A DNA stretch of 64,000 nucleotides from Pigmentiphaga litoralis (GCF_013408655.1 NZ_JACCBP010000001.1:1922001-1986000); one strand, 5' to 3'; positions 35,709 through 45,324 are shown, counted from the stretch's first letter. The notes: a model not told the origin generated them from the sequence alone. A program made the numbers and translations.

Positions 35709-38700
35709 TCAATTCCCTTCATGCTTGACGACGGCGCCGTTGGCCGGCGGGGTGTCGTCAATAGTGCCGTTGTCGTGGCGGACTTCGCCCTGCTTGGTCT
35801 TGAACAGACGCAGGGTCACCACGAAGAACACCGGCACGAAGAACACCGCAAGGATGGTGGCCGAGATCATGCCGCCGATCACGCCGGTACCGATGGCGCG
35901 CTGGGCACCCGAGCTGGCGCCGGTGGCGATGGCCAGCGGCAGCACACCCAGGATGAACGCCAGCGACGTCATCAGAATCGGACGGAAGCGCAGACGCGAA
36001 GCTTCCAGCGTCGACTCGACCAGGCCCTTGCCTTCGGCGTACAGGTCTTTCGCGAATTCCACGATCAGAATCGCGTTCTTGGCCGACAGTCCGATGATGG
36101 TGATCAGGCCCACCTTGAAGAACACGTCGTTCGGCATGCCCCGCAAGGTCACCGCCAGCACCGCACCGATCACGCCAAGCGGCACCACCAGCATCACCGA
36201 CACCGGAATCGACCAGCTTTCATACAGCGCGGCCAGCACCAGGAACACCACCAGCAGCGACAGACCCAGCAGGATAGGCACTTGCGAGCCCGACACGCGT
36301 TCCTGCAGCGACTGGCCGGTCCACTCGTAGCCGATGCCCGGCGGCAGTTCGCCGATCAGGCGTTCCATTTCGGCCATGGCTTCACCGCTCGAATACCCCG
36401 GCTTGGCGTCACCCGAAATCTTGTAGGCGCCGTAGCCGTTGTAGCGAACCAGCTGCACCGGACCACTCTGCCATTCCACCTTGGCGAAAGCCGACAGCGG
36501 CACCACGCCACCCGAGGTATTGGGCGCGTTCAGCTTCAGGATGTCGTCGGCGGACGTACGCGAATACGGTTCGCCCTGGACCACGACCCGCTGCACGCGG
36601 CCGTTGTTCGTGAAGTCGTTGACCACCGAGGAACCCAGCGTGGTTGACAACGTCGACGTGATCGCGCCGAAGGTCACGCCCAGGGCGTTGGCCTTGACAC
36701 GGTCGATCACCAGTTGCAGCTGCGGCGCGTCTTCCAGGCCTTCGACCCGGGCGTACGCCAGGACCGGGCTTTTAGGCACGGCAGCCATCAGCTGGTTGCG
36801 GGCAGCCAGCAGGCCGTCGTGGCCCAGGCCGCCGCGGTCTTGCAGACGCAGGGCGAAACCGGTGGCGTTACCCAGTTCCGTGATCGCGGGCGGCACCACC
36901 GAGAACGCCATGGCGTCCTTGATGCGGCCCATGAACGTGCCCGTGCCGCGACCGGCTTCGGCAGCCGCCGATTCATCCGGACCGCGCTCAGACCAGTCCT
37001 TGAACGTGGCGAACGAGATGGCGGCGTTCTGGCCGCGGCCCGAGAAGCTGAAGCCCAGAATCGTGATGATCGAGGCGACCGACGGACGCGACAGATAGTG
37101 CTGTTCGACCTGTTCCACGGCATCGCGGGTGCGGTTGAACGATGCGCCCGGCGGGGTCTGGATGTCGGTGATCAGGTAACCCTGGTCTTCGGCAGGCAGG
37201 AACGACGACGGCAGGCTGATGAAGGTCCAGACCAGGATCGCCACGATCCCGGCGTACACGATCATGAAGATCCCGGTGCGGCCCAGCATGCGGCCGATGA
37301 CGTTCTGGTAGCCGTCGGTCGTGCGGTCGAACTTGCGGTTGAACCAGCCGAAAAAGCCCTTCTTTTCGTCGTGATGGCCCTTCTTGACCGGCTTGAGCAG
37401 CGTGGCGCACAGGGCCGGCGTCAGGGACAGCGCCAGGAAGCCCGAGAACAGGATCGACGCCGCCATCGACAGCGAGAACTGCTGGTAGATCACGCCCACG
37501 GAACCGCCCATGAACGCCAGCGGCAGGAACACGGCCGTCAGCACCAGGGTGATACCGACAATGGCGCCGCTGATCTGCGTCATGGCCTTCTTGGTGGCTT
37601 CCTTGGGCGACAGGCCCTCGGACGCCATGATCCGTTCCACGTTCTCGACCACCACGATCGCATCGTCCACCAGAATACCGATGGCCAGCACCATCCCGAA
37701 CATCGTCAGGACGTTGATCGAGAATCCCGCCACCAGCATCACCGCGAAGGTGCCCATCAATGCAATCGGCACCACGATCGACGGAATCAGCGTGTAGCGG
37801 ATGTTCTGCAGGAACAGGAACATCACCAGGAACACCAGCACCATGGCTTCAAGCAGGGTGTGGATCACCTTTTCGATCGACACGCGCACGAACGGCGACG
37901 TGTCGTACGGGGTGGCGTACACATAGTTCTGCGGGAAGCGGGCCGACAATTCCTTCAGCTTGGCCTGCACGCCTTCGGCGGCCGACAAGGCGTTGGCGCC
38001 GGGCGACAGCTGCACGGCAATGGCGGCCGTGGGCTTGCCATTCAGGCGCGACGAGAACTGATAGGACTCGGCGCCGATTTCCACACGCGCGACATCACGC
38101 ACCCGCACGGTCGAACCGTCGGCATTGGCCCGCAGGACAATCGCGCCGAATTCATCGGCGGTGGCCAGCTGGCCCTTGACGATGATGGTGCTGCTGATCT
38201 GCTGGTTGGGCAGGCTGGGCTGGTCGCCGATGGCGCCCGCCGTCACCTGGACGTTCTGCGCCGCGATGGCGGCGTTGACGTCCGATGCGCTCAGGTTGTA
38301 GCCGCGCAGCTTTACCGGGTCGATCCAGACCCGCATCGCGCGTTGCGACGCAAACAGCTGCGCGCGGCCGATACCCGGCACGCGGCGGATTTCGCTCAGC
38401 ACGTTACGCGTCAGGTAGTCGCCCAGTTCGATGACGTCGACATCCCCTTCCTTGGACGACAGCGTGACCACCATCAGGAAGTTGGTACTGGCCTTTTCAA
38501 CCCGGATACCCTGCTGCTGCGCCGACTGGGGCAGCCGCGATTCGACCCGCTTGATCCGGTTCTGTACGTCAACGGCCGCCAGGTCGGGATTGGTGCCCGG
38601 GGCGAAGGTCACGTTGATTTCAGCCTGACCGGTCGTGCTGGTCGATTCGAAATACAGCATGCCGGTCGCGCCGTTCAGTTCGTCTTCGATCAGCGAAACG

Positions 38701-38882
38701 ATGCTTTTGTCGACCGTGTCGGCCGAAGCGCCCGGATAGATGGCGGACACCGTGATACTTGGCGGCGCCACGGCCGGGTACTGCGAAATCGGCAGGCTGG
38801 GGATGGCAAGAATGCCCCCCAGGATGATGAATAACGCGACCACCCAGGCAAAAATCGGGCGGTTGATAAAAAATTGCGACAT
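35709..38882 (-). CDS. RND multidrug efflux pump, AcrB/MexB type (HAE1)
   Basis: A 1057-residue inner-membrane proton antiporter. Start MSQFFINRPIFAWVVALFII, twelve membrane helices, two large periplasmic loops. The proton-relay residues are present: the Asp pair in GILVDDAIVVVENVER and the lysine in GLSAKNAILIVEFAKD. GGSVGVIYQQFSLSMA and FLPAEDQGYLITDIQ are HAE1 marks. It expels hydrophobic drugs, dyes and solvents. It lies in the operon adaptor-pump-channel, 52 bases after the adaptor gene. Confidence 0.96.
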   Translation of the reverse strand: MSQFFINRPIFAWVVALFIILGGILAIPSLPISQYPAVAPPSITVSAIYPGASADTVDKSIVSLIEDELNGATGMLYFESTSTTGQAEINVTFAPGTNPDLAAVDVQNRIKRVESRLPQSAQQQGIRVEKASTNFLMVVTLSSKEGDVDVIELGDYLTRNVLSEIRRVPGIGRAQLFASQRAMRVWIDPVKLRGYNLSASDVNAAIAAQNVQVTAGAIGDQPSLPNQQISSTIIVKGQLATADEFGAIVLRANADGSTVRVRDVARVEIGAESYQFSSRLNGKPTAAIAVQLSPGANALSAAEGVQAKLKELSARFPQNYVYATPYDTSPFVRVSIEKVIHTLLEAMVLVFLVMFLFLQNIRYTLIPSIVVPIALMGTFAVMLVAGFSINVLTMFGMVLAIGILVDDAIVVVENVERIMASEGLSPKEATKKAMTQISGAIVGITLVLTAVFLPLAFMGGSVGVIYQQFSLSMAASILFSGFLALSLTPALCATLLKPVKKGHHDEKKGFFGWFNRKFDRTTDGYQNVIGRMLGRTGIFMIVYAGIVAILVWTFISLPSSFLPAEDQGYLITDIQTPPGASFNRTRDAVEQVEQHYLSRPSVASIITILGFSFSGRGQNAAISFATFKDWSERGPDESAAAEAGRGTGTFMGRIKDAMAFSVVPPAITELGNATGFALRLQDRGGLGHDGLLAARNQLMAAVPKSPVLAYARVEGLEDAPQLQLVIDRVKANALGVTFGAITSTLSTTLGSSVVNDFTNNGRVQRVVVQGEPYSRTSADDILKLNAPNTSGGVVPLSAFAKVEWQSGPVQLVRYNGYGAYKISGDAKPGYSSGEAMAEMERLIGELPPGIGYEWTGQSLQERVSGSQVPILLGLSLLVVFLVLAALYESWSIPVSVMLVVPLGVIGAVLAVTLRGMPNDVFFKVGLITIIGLSAKNAILIVEFAKDLYAEGKGLVESTLEASRLRFRPILMTSLAFILGVLPLAIATGASSGAQRAIGTGVIGGMISATILAVFFVPVFFVVTLRLFKTKQGEVRHDNGTIDDTPPANGAVVKHEGN

Positions 38883-38934
38883 GTCTGGTGACTCTCTTAG
38901 AGAAGCTCAGGACCGGCGAACCGCCAGGCGCCGA

Positions 38935-40182
38935 TCAAGATTTGGTGCCCGGCGCAGCGGCCGGGCTGGCAGCCGGAGTTGCTGCCGGACGGGCAGGCGC
39001 AACGCTGCTGGGGGCCGCCGCAGCGCCCGCTTCAGGCTTCCACGGCACCGGCTTGACCTGGGCGCCCGGACGCAGCTTCTGGAAGCCGGCTACCACGACC
39101 ACGTCATTGGCCTGCAGGCCCGAGCTGATCAGCCAGCGATCGCCCAGGGCGGCGCCGGTCTTGACCGGACGCGGCTCGACCTTGCCTTCCGCGTTCACCA
39201 CGAACACCGACGCTTCGCCCGCCGTACCGCGCTGGATGGCCTGTTGCGGCACCGTGATCGCGGCTTCGTCCACACCCTGCTCCACCCGCACCCGCACGTA
39301 CATGCCCGGCAGGAGCACGTTCTGCGGATTCGGGAATTCGGCGCGCAGCGTCACCTGGCCGGTCGTCGGATCGACGGTCACGTCAGAAAACAGCAGCTTG
39401 CCCGACAGCGCGTACTTGGAACCGTCGTCCAGCGACAGATTCACACGCGCCTGGTTTTCGGCCACGCGCTTGATCTTGCCGCTGGCGAACGCCGCGCGCA
39501 TTTCGGTCAGCTGCGCCACCGACTGGGTGATGTTGGCGTAGACCGGGTCCAGACGCTGGATGGTCGCGAGCGGGGTCACTTCGCTCTGGCCCACCAGGGC
39601 GCCTTCGGTCACCAGCGCACGGCCGATGCGGCCGGAGATCGGCGCCTTGACGGTGGCGTAGTCCAGGCTCAGGCGGGCGCGTTCCAGCGCAGCCTTGCTG
39701 GCCGACACGGCGGCCTGGCCCTGCTTGTAGGCGGCCACGGCGGTGTCGTATTCCTGCTTGGAGACCGCATTGGCCTTGACCAGGGTCTCGTAGCGTTCGG
39801 CCTGGGCCTTGGTCTGGAACAGGTTGGCTTCGTCACGTTCGACGTTGGCCTTGGCGCTGTTGTAGTCGGCCTGGAACGGCGCGGGGTCGATGCGGAACAG
39901 CAACTGGCCAGCCTTGACGTCGCTGCCTTCCACGAACGCACGCTGCAGGATCACTCCGGCGACCCGGGCGCGCACTTCGGCAACGCGGGTGGCTTCGATC
40001 CGGCCGGGCAGTTCGCTGGTCAGCACTTCGCGCGACGGGGCGACCGTAATGGTCGGCACTTCCATCGGCGGCGGCGCGGCCGCAGCGGGCGCCTCTTTAC
40101 CTTTACCGCAGGCGGCAAGCGCCAAAACAGCGGCGAGCGACACTGCGCCTAACAGATAGGGTGGGCGTCCGTTGCGTTGCAT
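38935..40182 (-). CDS. RND efflux periplasmic adaptor, AcrA/MexA type
   Basis: A 415-residue membrane-fusion lipoprotein: signal with LAAC lipobox (Cys25), lipoyl/hairpin domain (LPGRIEATRVAEVRARVAG, then a coiled hairpin through LVKANAVSKQEYDTA), beta-barrel and membrane-proximal parts (LLFSDVTVDPTTGQVTLRA), and an Ala/Pro-rich tail. It links the pump to the outer-membrane channel. The frame is open far upstream, but ATG 40182 has a GAGGAAG site and begins the lipoprotein signal. It heads the operon; the promoter with an embedded 24-bp palindrome lies about 215 bases upstream. Confidence 0.95.
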   Translation of the reverse strand: MQRNGRPPYLLGAVSLAAVLALAACGKGKEAPAAAAPPPMEVPTITVAPSREVLTSELPGRIEATRVAEVRARVAGVILQRAFVEGSDVKAGQLLFRIDPAPFQADYNSAKANVERDEANLFQTKAQAERYETLVKANAVSKQEYDTAVAAYKQGQAAVSASKAALERARLSLDYATVKAPISGRIGRALVTEGALVGQSEVTPLATIQRLDPVYANITQSVAQLTEMRAAFASGKIKRVAENQARVNLSLDDGSKYALSGKLLFSDVTVDPTTGQVTLRAEFPNPQNVLLPGMYVRVRVEQGVDEAAITVPQQAIQRGTAGEASVFVVNAEGKVEPRPVKTGAALGDRWLISSGLQANDVVVVAGFQKLRPGAQVKPVPWKPEAGAAAAPSSVAPARPAATPAASPAAAPGTKS

Positions 40183-40393
40183 AGTCTTCCTCTGGCATTG
40201 ACGGTCCGGGGCCTGTAGGGCGACCGGAGGGAACTCTGATGGGGTGGAGCGCGCCTGCTGCAGCGCACCATGCACGGATGGCCCGACACAATGAAAGTGG
40301 CGGGCTAACGGGTAGCGTCGCGCTGCGCATGAGGGTAAATCCTCACTGGATTCTTGCGGCATTGCAGCGTACGACGTGCATGGAAGGTGAAGC

Positions 40394-40422
40394 AGTATAC
40401 AAACATACATGAATGTTTGTAA
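40394..40422 (-). promoter_or_regulatory. efflux-operon promoter containing a TetR/AcrR-type operator
   Basis: On the reverse strand TTACAA (40422-40417), a 17-base spacer and TATACT (40399-40394) form a sigma-70 promoter. A palindrome fills it: TACAAACAT, spacer ACATGA, ATGTTTGTA (40398-40421), with perfect 9-bp arms. This resembles the known TtgR/AcrR-type operators, which also overlap the pump promoter. A bound repressor would block RNA polymerase outright. The remaining 468-base gap to ypfJ holds the 5' leader of the operon and nothing else I can name. Confidence 0.8.
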
Positions 40423-40650
40423 GCCTGGGCAGCAAAATATTCTGCACGCAAAGTGCGATCCAATTATTGCAATCCGCCCGGAGTTGTGAGCACACGGCGC
40501 CCGCTGGGCGGGGCGGCAGCGGCCGTTTTGTACTGTACCAAGTGCGACGGCGGTAACCAATCCCGTCGGGCTGCCCTGAGCACCGCACGCAACGGCTATA
40601 GTCCAGACCTTGAACGTCGCCCCGCGACTTTGCCCCCGAGGACACCCACC

Positions 40651-41520
40651 ATGCGCCTGGATAATGGACGCGAAAGCGATAATGTTGAAGACCGTCGTGG
40701 CAGTGGCGGCGGAGGCGGTTTCATTGGCCGCGGTTCGATCGGCATCGGCACCATCGTGCTGGCTCTGGTGGCGGCCTACTTTGGCGTCGACCCGCGCGTC
40801 GTGCTCGACATGGCAGGCGGCGGCGGACCGGCCTCGGTGCAGGCCCCGCAAGGCCCTGCGCAGGCGCCTCCGGCCGACGACGCCCAGGCGCGTTTCGTCT
40901 CCATCGTGCTGGCCGACACCGAAGACACCTGGAAAGACATCTTCAAAACCGCCAACGCCAGCTATGTCGATCCCAAGCTGGTGCTGTTCCGCGGTGCAAC
41001 ACAGACGGCTTGCGGCACCGGCCAGTCGGCCATGGGTCCGTTCTACTGTCCGGCCGACAGCAAGGTCTACCTGGACATGAGCTTTTTCCAGGACATGCAG
41101 ACCAAGCTGAACGCACCGGGCGACTTTGCCCGCGCGTATGTGATTGCGCATGAAGTGGGTCATCACGTGCAGAACCTGACCGGGGTGTCCGCCAAGGTCA
41201 GCCGCGAGCGCCAACGCCTCAGCGAAGTCGAAGGCAACCGCCTGTCGGTGCGGGTGGAATTGCAGGCCGATTGTTATGCCGGCATCTGGGCCAACCATGC
41301 CAACCGCACCCGCCACATCCTGGAAGCCGGCGATGTCGAATCCGCGCTGAATGCCGCTACCGCCATCGGCGACGACATGCTGCAGAAGAAGTCGCAGGGC
41401 CAGGTTGTGCCCGATGCCTTCACCCATGGCAGCTCCGCGCAGCGCGTTCGCTGGTTCAAGCGGGGACTGGAAAGCGGCGAGCCGCAGGCGTGCGATACGT
41501 TCACCGCACGCCAGCTCTGA
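40651..41520 (+). CDS. ypfJ: YpfJ-family neutral zinc metallopeptidase
   Basis: A 289-residue protein with a glycine-rich N-terminus (MRLDNGRESDNVEDRRGSGG), one membrane helix (residues 32-48) and a zinc-peptidase domain. The zinc motif is HEVGHHVQ, and a further metal or structural segment is VRVELQADCYAGIWANHA. The order matches the KPN_02809/YpfJ family, whose physiological substrate is not established. The helix anchors the catalytic part, probably in the periplasm. It is divergent from the efflux operon and converges on cfa. Confidence 0.92.
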   Translation: MRLDNGRESDNVEDRRGSGGGGGFIGRGSIGIGTIVLALVAAYFGVDPRVVLDMAGGGGPASVQAPQGPAQAPPADDAQARFVSIVLADTEDTWKDIFKTANASYVDPKLVLFRGATQTACGTGQSAMGPFYCPADSKVYLDMSFFQDMQTKLNAPGDFARAYVIAHEVGHHVQNLTGVSAKVSRERQRLSEVEGNRLSVRVELQADCYAGIWANHANRTRHILEAGDVESALNAATAIGDDMLQKKSQGQVVPDAFTHGSSAQRVRWFKRGLESGEPQACDTFTARQL

Positions 41521-41530
41521 TGCCGGACGG

Positions 41531-42784
41531 TCAGCGATACATGTAGTCGCGGCGGAAGGGATAGGCCTGCCCTGGCGGGCCATCCAGTTCGTCGCCCTTG
41601 ACGCTGCCCTGCACCTGGCACAGCACCTGCTGCAGCGAGATCCAGCCCCGTTCGAACGCCATGGCGCAACCCGCCAGATACAGGCGGTACGCCCGTACCG
41701 CCTTGGCGCCCCGGCTGCCTTCCAGAATCCGATAGGCCTCGTCCAGCCGCGCTTCCAGGTTATCGCTCCACGCCCACAGGGTGCGTGCGTAATGGGGCCG
41801 CAGGTTTTCCAGGTCGACCGCTTCCAGGCCGCCATCGCTCAGCGATTCGAGCACCCGGCTGGCATGCACCAGTTCGCCGCCCGGGAATATGTATTTTTCG
41901 ATGAAATCGCCCATGCCGCTGCCCAGCTGGCTGTTGCTCGTACCGCCCGCGGTAATCCCGTGGTTCAGCACCAGCCCCCCCGGGCGAAGCAGGCGGCGGA
42001 TCTTGGAAAAATAGCTTTTCAGATAGACCTGCCCGACATGTTCGAACATGCCGACCGACGCAATCTTGTCGAATGACCGGGATTCATCCAGATCCCGATA
42101 ATCGAGCAGCATCATCCGCACGCGGCCCGACAGGCCTTTTTCCTCGATCAGACGGGTGACGTGCGCATGCTGATTCCTGGACAGCGTAATCCCGGTGGCA
42201 TCCACCCCATAATGCTCGGCCGCCCACAGCAGCAGACCGCCCCACCCTGCCCCGATATCCAGAAATCGCTCGCCGGCTTGCAGGTCGAGCTTGCGGCAGA
42301 TGTGATCCAGTTTGGCTTCCTGCGCCTGCGCCAGATCCATATTGGAATCCCGGTAATACGCGCAGGAATACACGCGGCGCGGGTCCTGCCATAGCGCATA
42401 GAACGCTTCGGACAGGTCATAGTGGAATTCGATCTGGCGTGCATCGTGTTCACGCGTGTGCCGGATGATCGACACGCCCCGCTTTCCAACGGCGGAAAAC
42501 CAATTGCGATTGCCGCTGGCAACAGGCGATTCATGCAGCATGCCGGCGGCGGCCGCCATCACGTCTCGCATGGTGCCCTGGATGTCAATGCGGCCTTCCA
42601 CATAGTCGGCGCCCAATTCGCCAACGCGGCCACGCACCAGGTGCGACAGGGATCGCAAGGTCTTGGTGGTGAAGCGGACTTTGGCGTTGTCGGGGCCAAG
42701 GCGGCCCCCATCGGGAAGGGTGATTTGAACAGGAACAGGCAATGCGGCGAGCTGGCGCTCGGCATGGGAAAAAAGCGCGTTCAT
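41531..42784 (-). CDS. cfa: cyclopropane-fatty-acyl-phospholipid synthase family methyltransferase
   Basis: A 417-residue SAM-dependent enzyme. SAM-binding motif FLDIGAGWGGLLLWAAEHYG, then GITLSRNQHAHV, YRDLDESRSFDKIASVGMFEHVG and KYIFPGGELVHA are family landmarks, as is the C-terminal CAMAFERGWISLQQVL with the conserved cysteine. It adds a methylene bridge across double bonds of membrane lipid acyl chains, usually in stationary phase or acid stress. The N-terminal 110 residues are the lipid-binding part. Single gene between ypfJ and yaeQ. Confidence 0.92.
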   Translation of the reverse strand: MNALFSHAERQLAALPVPVQITLPDGGRLGPDNAKVRFTTKTLRSLSHLVRGRVGELGADYVEGRIDIQGTMRDVMAAAAGMLHESPVASGNRNWFSAVGKRGVSIIRHTREHDARQIEFHYDLSEAFYALWQDPRRVYSCAYYRDSNMDLAQAQEAKLDHICRKLDLQAGERFLDIGAGWGGLLLWAAEHYGVDATGITLSRNQHAHVTRLIEEKGLSGRVRMMLLDYRDLDESRSFDKIASVGMFEHVGQVYLKSYFSKIRRLLRPGGLVLNHGITAGGTSNSQLGSGMGDFIEKYIFPGGELVHASRVLESLSDGGLEAVDLENLRPHYARTLWAWSDNLEARLDEAYRILEGSRGAKAVRAYRLYLAGCAMAFERGWISLQQVLCQVQGSVKGDELDGPPGQAYPFRRDYMYR

Positions 42785-43022
42785 TCAATGATTCCGAGTA
42801 GCTTCGGCCGCCGGGTTCCAGCGAGCCGAGGGGGGAAGGCACTCGACCTGATCAAAAGCGGACCGGAGGTCCTTGTGCCGCGTCGTTGATCAATCTCACT
42901 AACAACTTACCAATTATCTTAAGCCCGACACCCCGGAAACTACGTATAAATCCTTGACGCGCTTAGGGACAAACACAACTCAACCGCGAAGGCTCATCGG
43001 GCGGTATCCCCCGCGTTACGCC

Positions 43023-43574
43023 TCACCCCGCCTTACGCTTTGGCGTCAAGGTTTCGCGTACAACCCGTACGGCCGCGTCGCCATCGGTCAACCAGGCTTC
43101 CTGATCCTGCACGGTGCACTGCACTTGCATGGATCGTTTGGCCAGCAGGCCAATATCCCGTGATTGCTCGACCGGCAGCCGATACACCGTCAGATTATCC
43201 AGACGTTCGAGTTTGGCGCGGTGCTTGGCCCACCACGCATCGGCCGTGCGGCCATAGGCATACACGATGACCTCATCCGCGCGCGAACAGGCTTTGCGCA
43301 CCCATTTTTCATCCGGCAATCCGACCTCAATCCAAAGCTGTATTGCGCCAGTCAGATCTTTAATCCAGAGATCAGGTTCTTCGTCATTACTCAATCCCTG
43401 GCCGAATACCAGATATTCATTTGCGTGCAGGGCGAACGCCAGCAGCCGCACCATCATGCGTTCGGAAGTTTCCGAAGGATGCTGGGCGAGCACGAGGGCA
43501 TGGTCCGCGTAGTAGTGCCTGTCCATGTCAGCAACCTGCAAGGCTGCTTTATATACCACCGAACCTAGAGCCAT
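43023..43574 (-). CDS. yaeQ: YaeQ family protein
   Basis: A 183-residue protein starting MALGSVVYKAALQVADMDRH and containing HPSETSERMMVRLLAFAL, DEPDLWIKD-like EEPDLWIKDLTGAIQLWIEVG and VIVYAYGRTADAWW. These are the YaeQ marks. The fold belongs to the PD-(D/E)XK nuclease superfamily, but no nuclease role has been shown that I know of. Length equals the E. coli protein (181). An upstream in-frame ATG (43643) adds 23 non-conserved residues. The frame is intact. Confidence 0.92.
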   Translation of the reverse strand: MALGSVVYKAALQVADMDRHYYADHALVLAQHPSETSERMMVRLLAFALHANEYLVFGQGLSNDEEPDLWIKDLTGAIQLWIEVGLPDEKWVRKACSRADEVIVYAYGRTADAWWAKHRAKLERLDNLTVYRLPVEQSRDIGLLAKRSMQVQCTVQDQEAWLTDGDAAVRVVRETLTPKRKAG

Positions 43575-43820
43575 AAATCCATTACACAGTGGACCTTCGG
43601 CCAATGCGAAAGTCTTAGGGTTGACATACTTTCCGATACTCACGCAGTAATCGACAGGACAAATTATTTTCTTATCGATTGCAATGCTTGAACTTTGCGG
43701 CTTAAATACTATCTATTCTGCAGACATTTACCCACACCACCGCGCACTGATTGATTGCCGCCTGCTTTCAGACGCATCATTCGGCGCATGTTACGCGCGT
43801 GTTCACTCCATCGGATAAAA

Positions 43821-44183
43821 ATGCCCAAAGAAACCTACCTCGCCTTGCAGGCTCAGATCAAAAGGCTCCAGGACAAGGCAGAGTCCGTCCGCGTCAAGCA
43901 ACGCCAGCCGGTCATCGCGTCCATTGTCCGCTCGATGCATGATTATTCCATCACGCTCGACGAACTCAAGAATGCGATTGCCAAGGGCGTGCCCACCACG
44001 CGCAAAAGCCCGGGCCGTCCTGCTGCCGCCAAGGGCGCTGCCAAGCCTGCACGCCAGGTCGCGCCAAAATATCGCCATCCGGATACCGGCGACACCTGGA
44101 CCGGCCGCGGCAAACCCCCACGCTGGCTGGTTGCCGCCGAAGCGTCGGGCGCCGAGCGTGACAGCTTCCTGATCAAGGACTGA
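43821..44183 (+). CDS. H-NS-family nucleoid protein (betaproteobacterial short type)
   Basis: A 120-residue protein. Residues 1-55 form a charged coiled-coil oligomerisation helix (YLALQAQIKRLQDKAESVRV), then a Lys/Pro/Ala-rich linker, then the DNA-binding core YRHPDTGDTWTGRGKPPRWL, which carries the AT-hook-like TGRGKPP loop of H-NS proteins. It should bind AT-rich DNA and silence acquired genes. An upstream in-frame ATG (43755) would add arginine-rich residues unlike the family. A perfect terminator follows 52 bases after the stop. Confidence 0.93.
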   Translation: MPKETYLALQAQIKRLQDKAESVRVKQRQPVIASIVRSMHDYSITLDELKNAIAKGVPTTRKSPGRPAAAKGAAKPARQVAPKYRHPDTGDTWTGRGKPPRWLVAAEASGAERDSFLIKD

Positions 44184-44235
44184 TCCCGCCGCACGCTGCC
44201 AACGCACATCGGCAGCCGCGACTGCATTCAGGCTC

Positions 44236-44260
44236 AAGGCGCACTTCGGTGCGCCTTTTA
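44236..44260 (+). terminator. rho-independent terminator after the H-NS-like gene
   Basis: AAGGCGCAC, tetraloop TTCG, GTGCGCCTT, then TTA. A perfect 9-bp stem with a stable UUCG loop. The rest of the 480-base gap up to 44663 holds an ATTACGT repeat (44311-44332) and the regulator's promoter and operator. Confidence 0.88.
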
Positions 44261-44493
44261 GCTGGGCGCGCCGTGTTAACTGGGCTCGCCTTCTGGCTGG
44301 GACGCTTTCCATTACGTATTACGTACGCAATATCTGCTCACCGCGTAGTGGATTGACGGTTGATGCCGCCGGATTATGCCATCAAGCGTGCAAGACCCGC
44401 AGGCTGCATACGCAGCGAATAATGCTGCATCGTTTGTCAGAGTTTACCTCCACGCGCTTACTGCATTTGGATGAGGCCCTTACAAGACCGTAC

Positions 44494-44545
44494 TTGGACA
44501 AGGGCTTTTCCATGCTATATTTACATACATACACGTATGTATATT
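44494..44545 (+). promoter_or_regulatory. promoter and operator of the TetR-family efflux regulator
   Basis: TTGGAC (44494-44499), a 16-base spacer and TATATT (44516-44521) form a promoter. Directly after it, 44522-44545 matches the efflux-operon operator in 18 of 24 positions and contains a perfect inverted repeat ATACATAC-AC-GTATGTAT (44525-44542). Placed over the transcription start, it fits autorepression by the regulator encoded 120 bases downstream. Confidence 0.75.
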
Positions 44546-44663
44546 TGAGCTTCGGGCGGGCGCAGTCGGCCTTCGAAGCACCGCTGCATCGCTATCTTCC
44601 TGCCCCGCTACGCAGGAAACGACATGAATCCGCCCCGTCGCATCGGGCGGCAAGGCTTAACGC

Positions 44664-45287
44664 ATGGTACGCAAGACCAAGGAAGAGGCGCTCGAGACCC
44701 GGGCGCGCATTCTTGCCACGGCTGAACAGATTTTCAGCGAGCAGGGCGTGGCCCACACGTCGCTGCAAGATATCGCGGTGGCCGCCAACGTCACGCGCGG
44801 CGCCATCTATTGGCACTTCAAGAACAAGATCGACCTGCTCGATGCGATGGTGCAGCGGGTCAAGACGCCCATGGAAGAAGGGCTGCGCCGCAGCAGTGAC
44901 GTCAGTGCGTCCGATCCCTTGGGTCAGCTGCGCCAAAGCGCGACGGAAACGCTGAATCTGGTGCGTGAGGATCCCAGCGCGCGCCGCGTCTGTGAAATCC
45001 TGATTTTCAAGTGCGAATATGTGGCCGAAACGATCGACCTGCAGCGGCGCCACCATGAAGACCGTAATAATTCATTGGCACACTACGAAGCGGCATTCCG
45101 GAATGCCATGGCGCGCAATCAACTGACCGAGGCCGTTGACCCCCGTCATGCTGCGATTGGTTTTCACGCCATGCTGTACGGCATATTGATGGATTGGCTT
45201 CTGGCGCCAGAAGAGTTCGACCTGACAGTGGTGGGCACCAATATGGTTGATACCTTCATTGCCGGGCTGAAGAATACCCGCCCGTAA
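44664..45287 (+). CDS. TetR-family repressor, AcrR/TtgR type, of the RND efflux pump
   Basis: A 207-residue TetR protein starting MVRKTKEEALETRARILATA, the typical AcrR/TtgR start. The helix-turn-helix SLQDIAVAANVTRGAIYWHF is followed by an all-helical ligand pocket with RRVCEILIFKCEYV, as in TtgR. Such proteins leave DNA when they bind drugs or aromatic compounds. The pump operon lies 4.3 kb to the left, not adjacent as usual. The matching operators at both promoters tie the two together. A strong bidirectional terminator follows. Confidence 0.92.
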   Translation: MVRKTKEEALETRARILATAEQIFSEQGVAHTSLQDIAVAANVTRGAIYWHFKNKIDLLDAMVQRVKTPMEEGLRRSSDVSASDPLGQLRQSATETLNLVREDPSARRVCEILIFKCEYVAETIDLQRRHHEDRNNSLAHYEAAFRNAMARNQLTEAVDPRHAAIGFHAMLYGILMDWLLAPEEFDLTVVGTNMVDTFIAGLKNTRP

Positions 45288-45291
45288 TGAC

Positions 45292-45324
45292 AAAAGCCCG
45301 ACAGGATGTCCTGTCGGGCTTTTT
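45292..45324. terminator. bidirectional terminator between the TetR and DUF4136 genes
   Basis: AAAAGCCCGACAGGA, TG, TCCTGTCGGGCTTTTT: a perfect inverted repeat with A-run on one side and T-run on the other, so it can end transcription from both converging genes. Confidence 0.92.

Noticed and set aside
36714..38834. 706-residue open frame opposite the AcrB-type pump gene
   Set aside because: Rich in Arg, His, Gln and Asp with no domain; it mirrors the codon bias of the pump gene, a common effect in high-GC DNA.
40183..41835. Upstream extension of the adaptor frame to 966 residues
   Set aside because: It runs through ypfJ antisense; the lipoprotein signal and ribosome site at 40182 define the true start.
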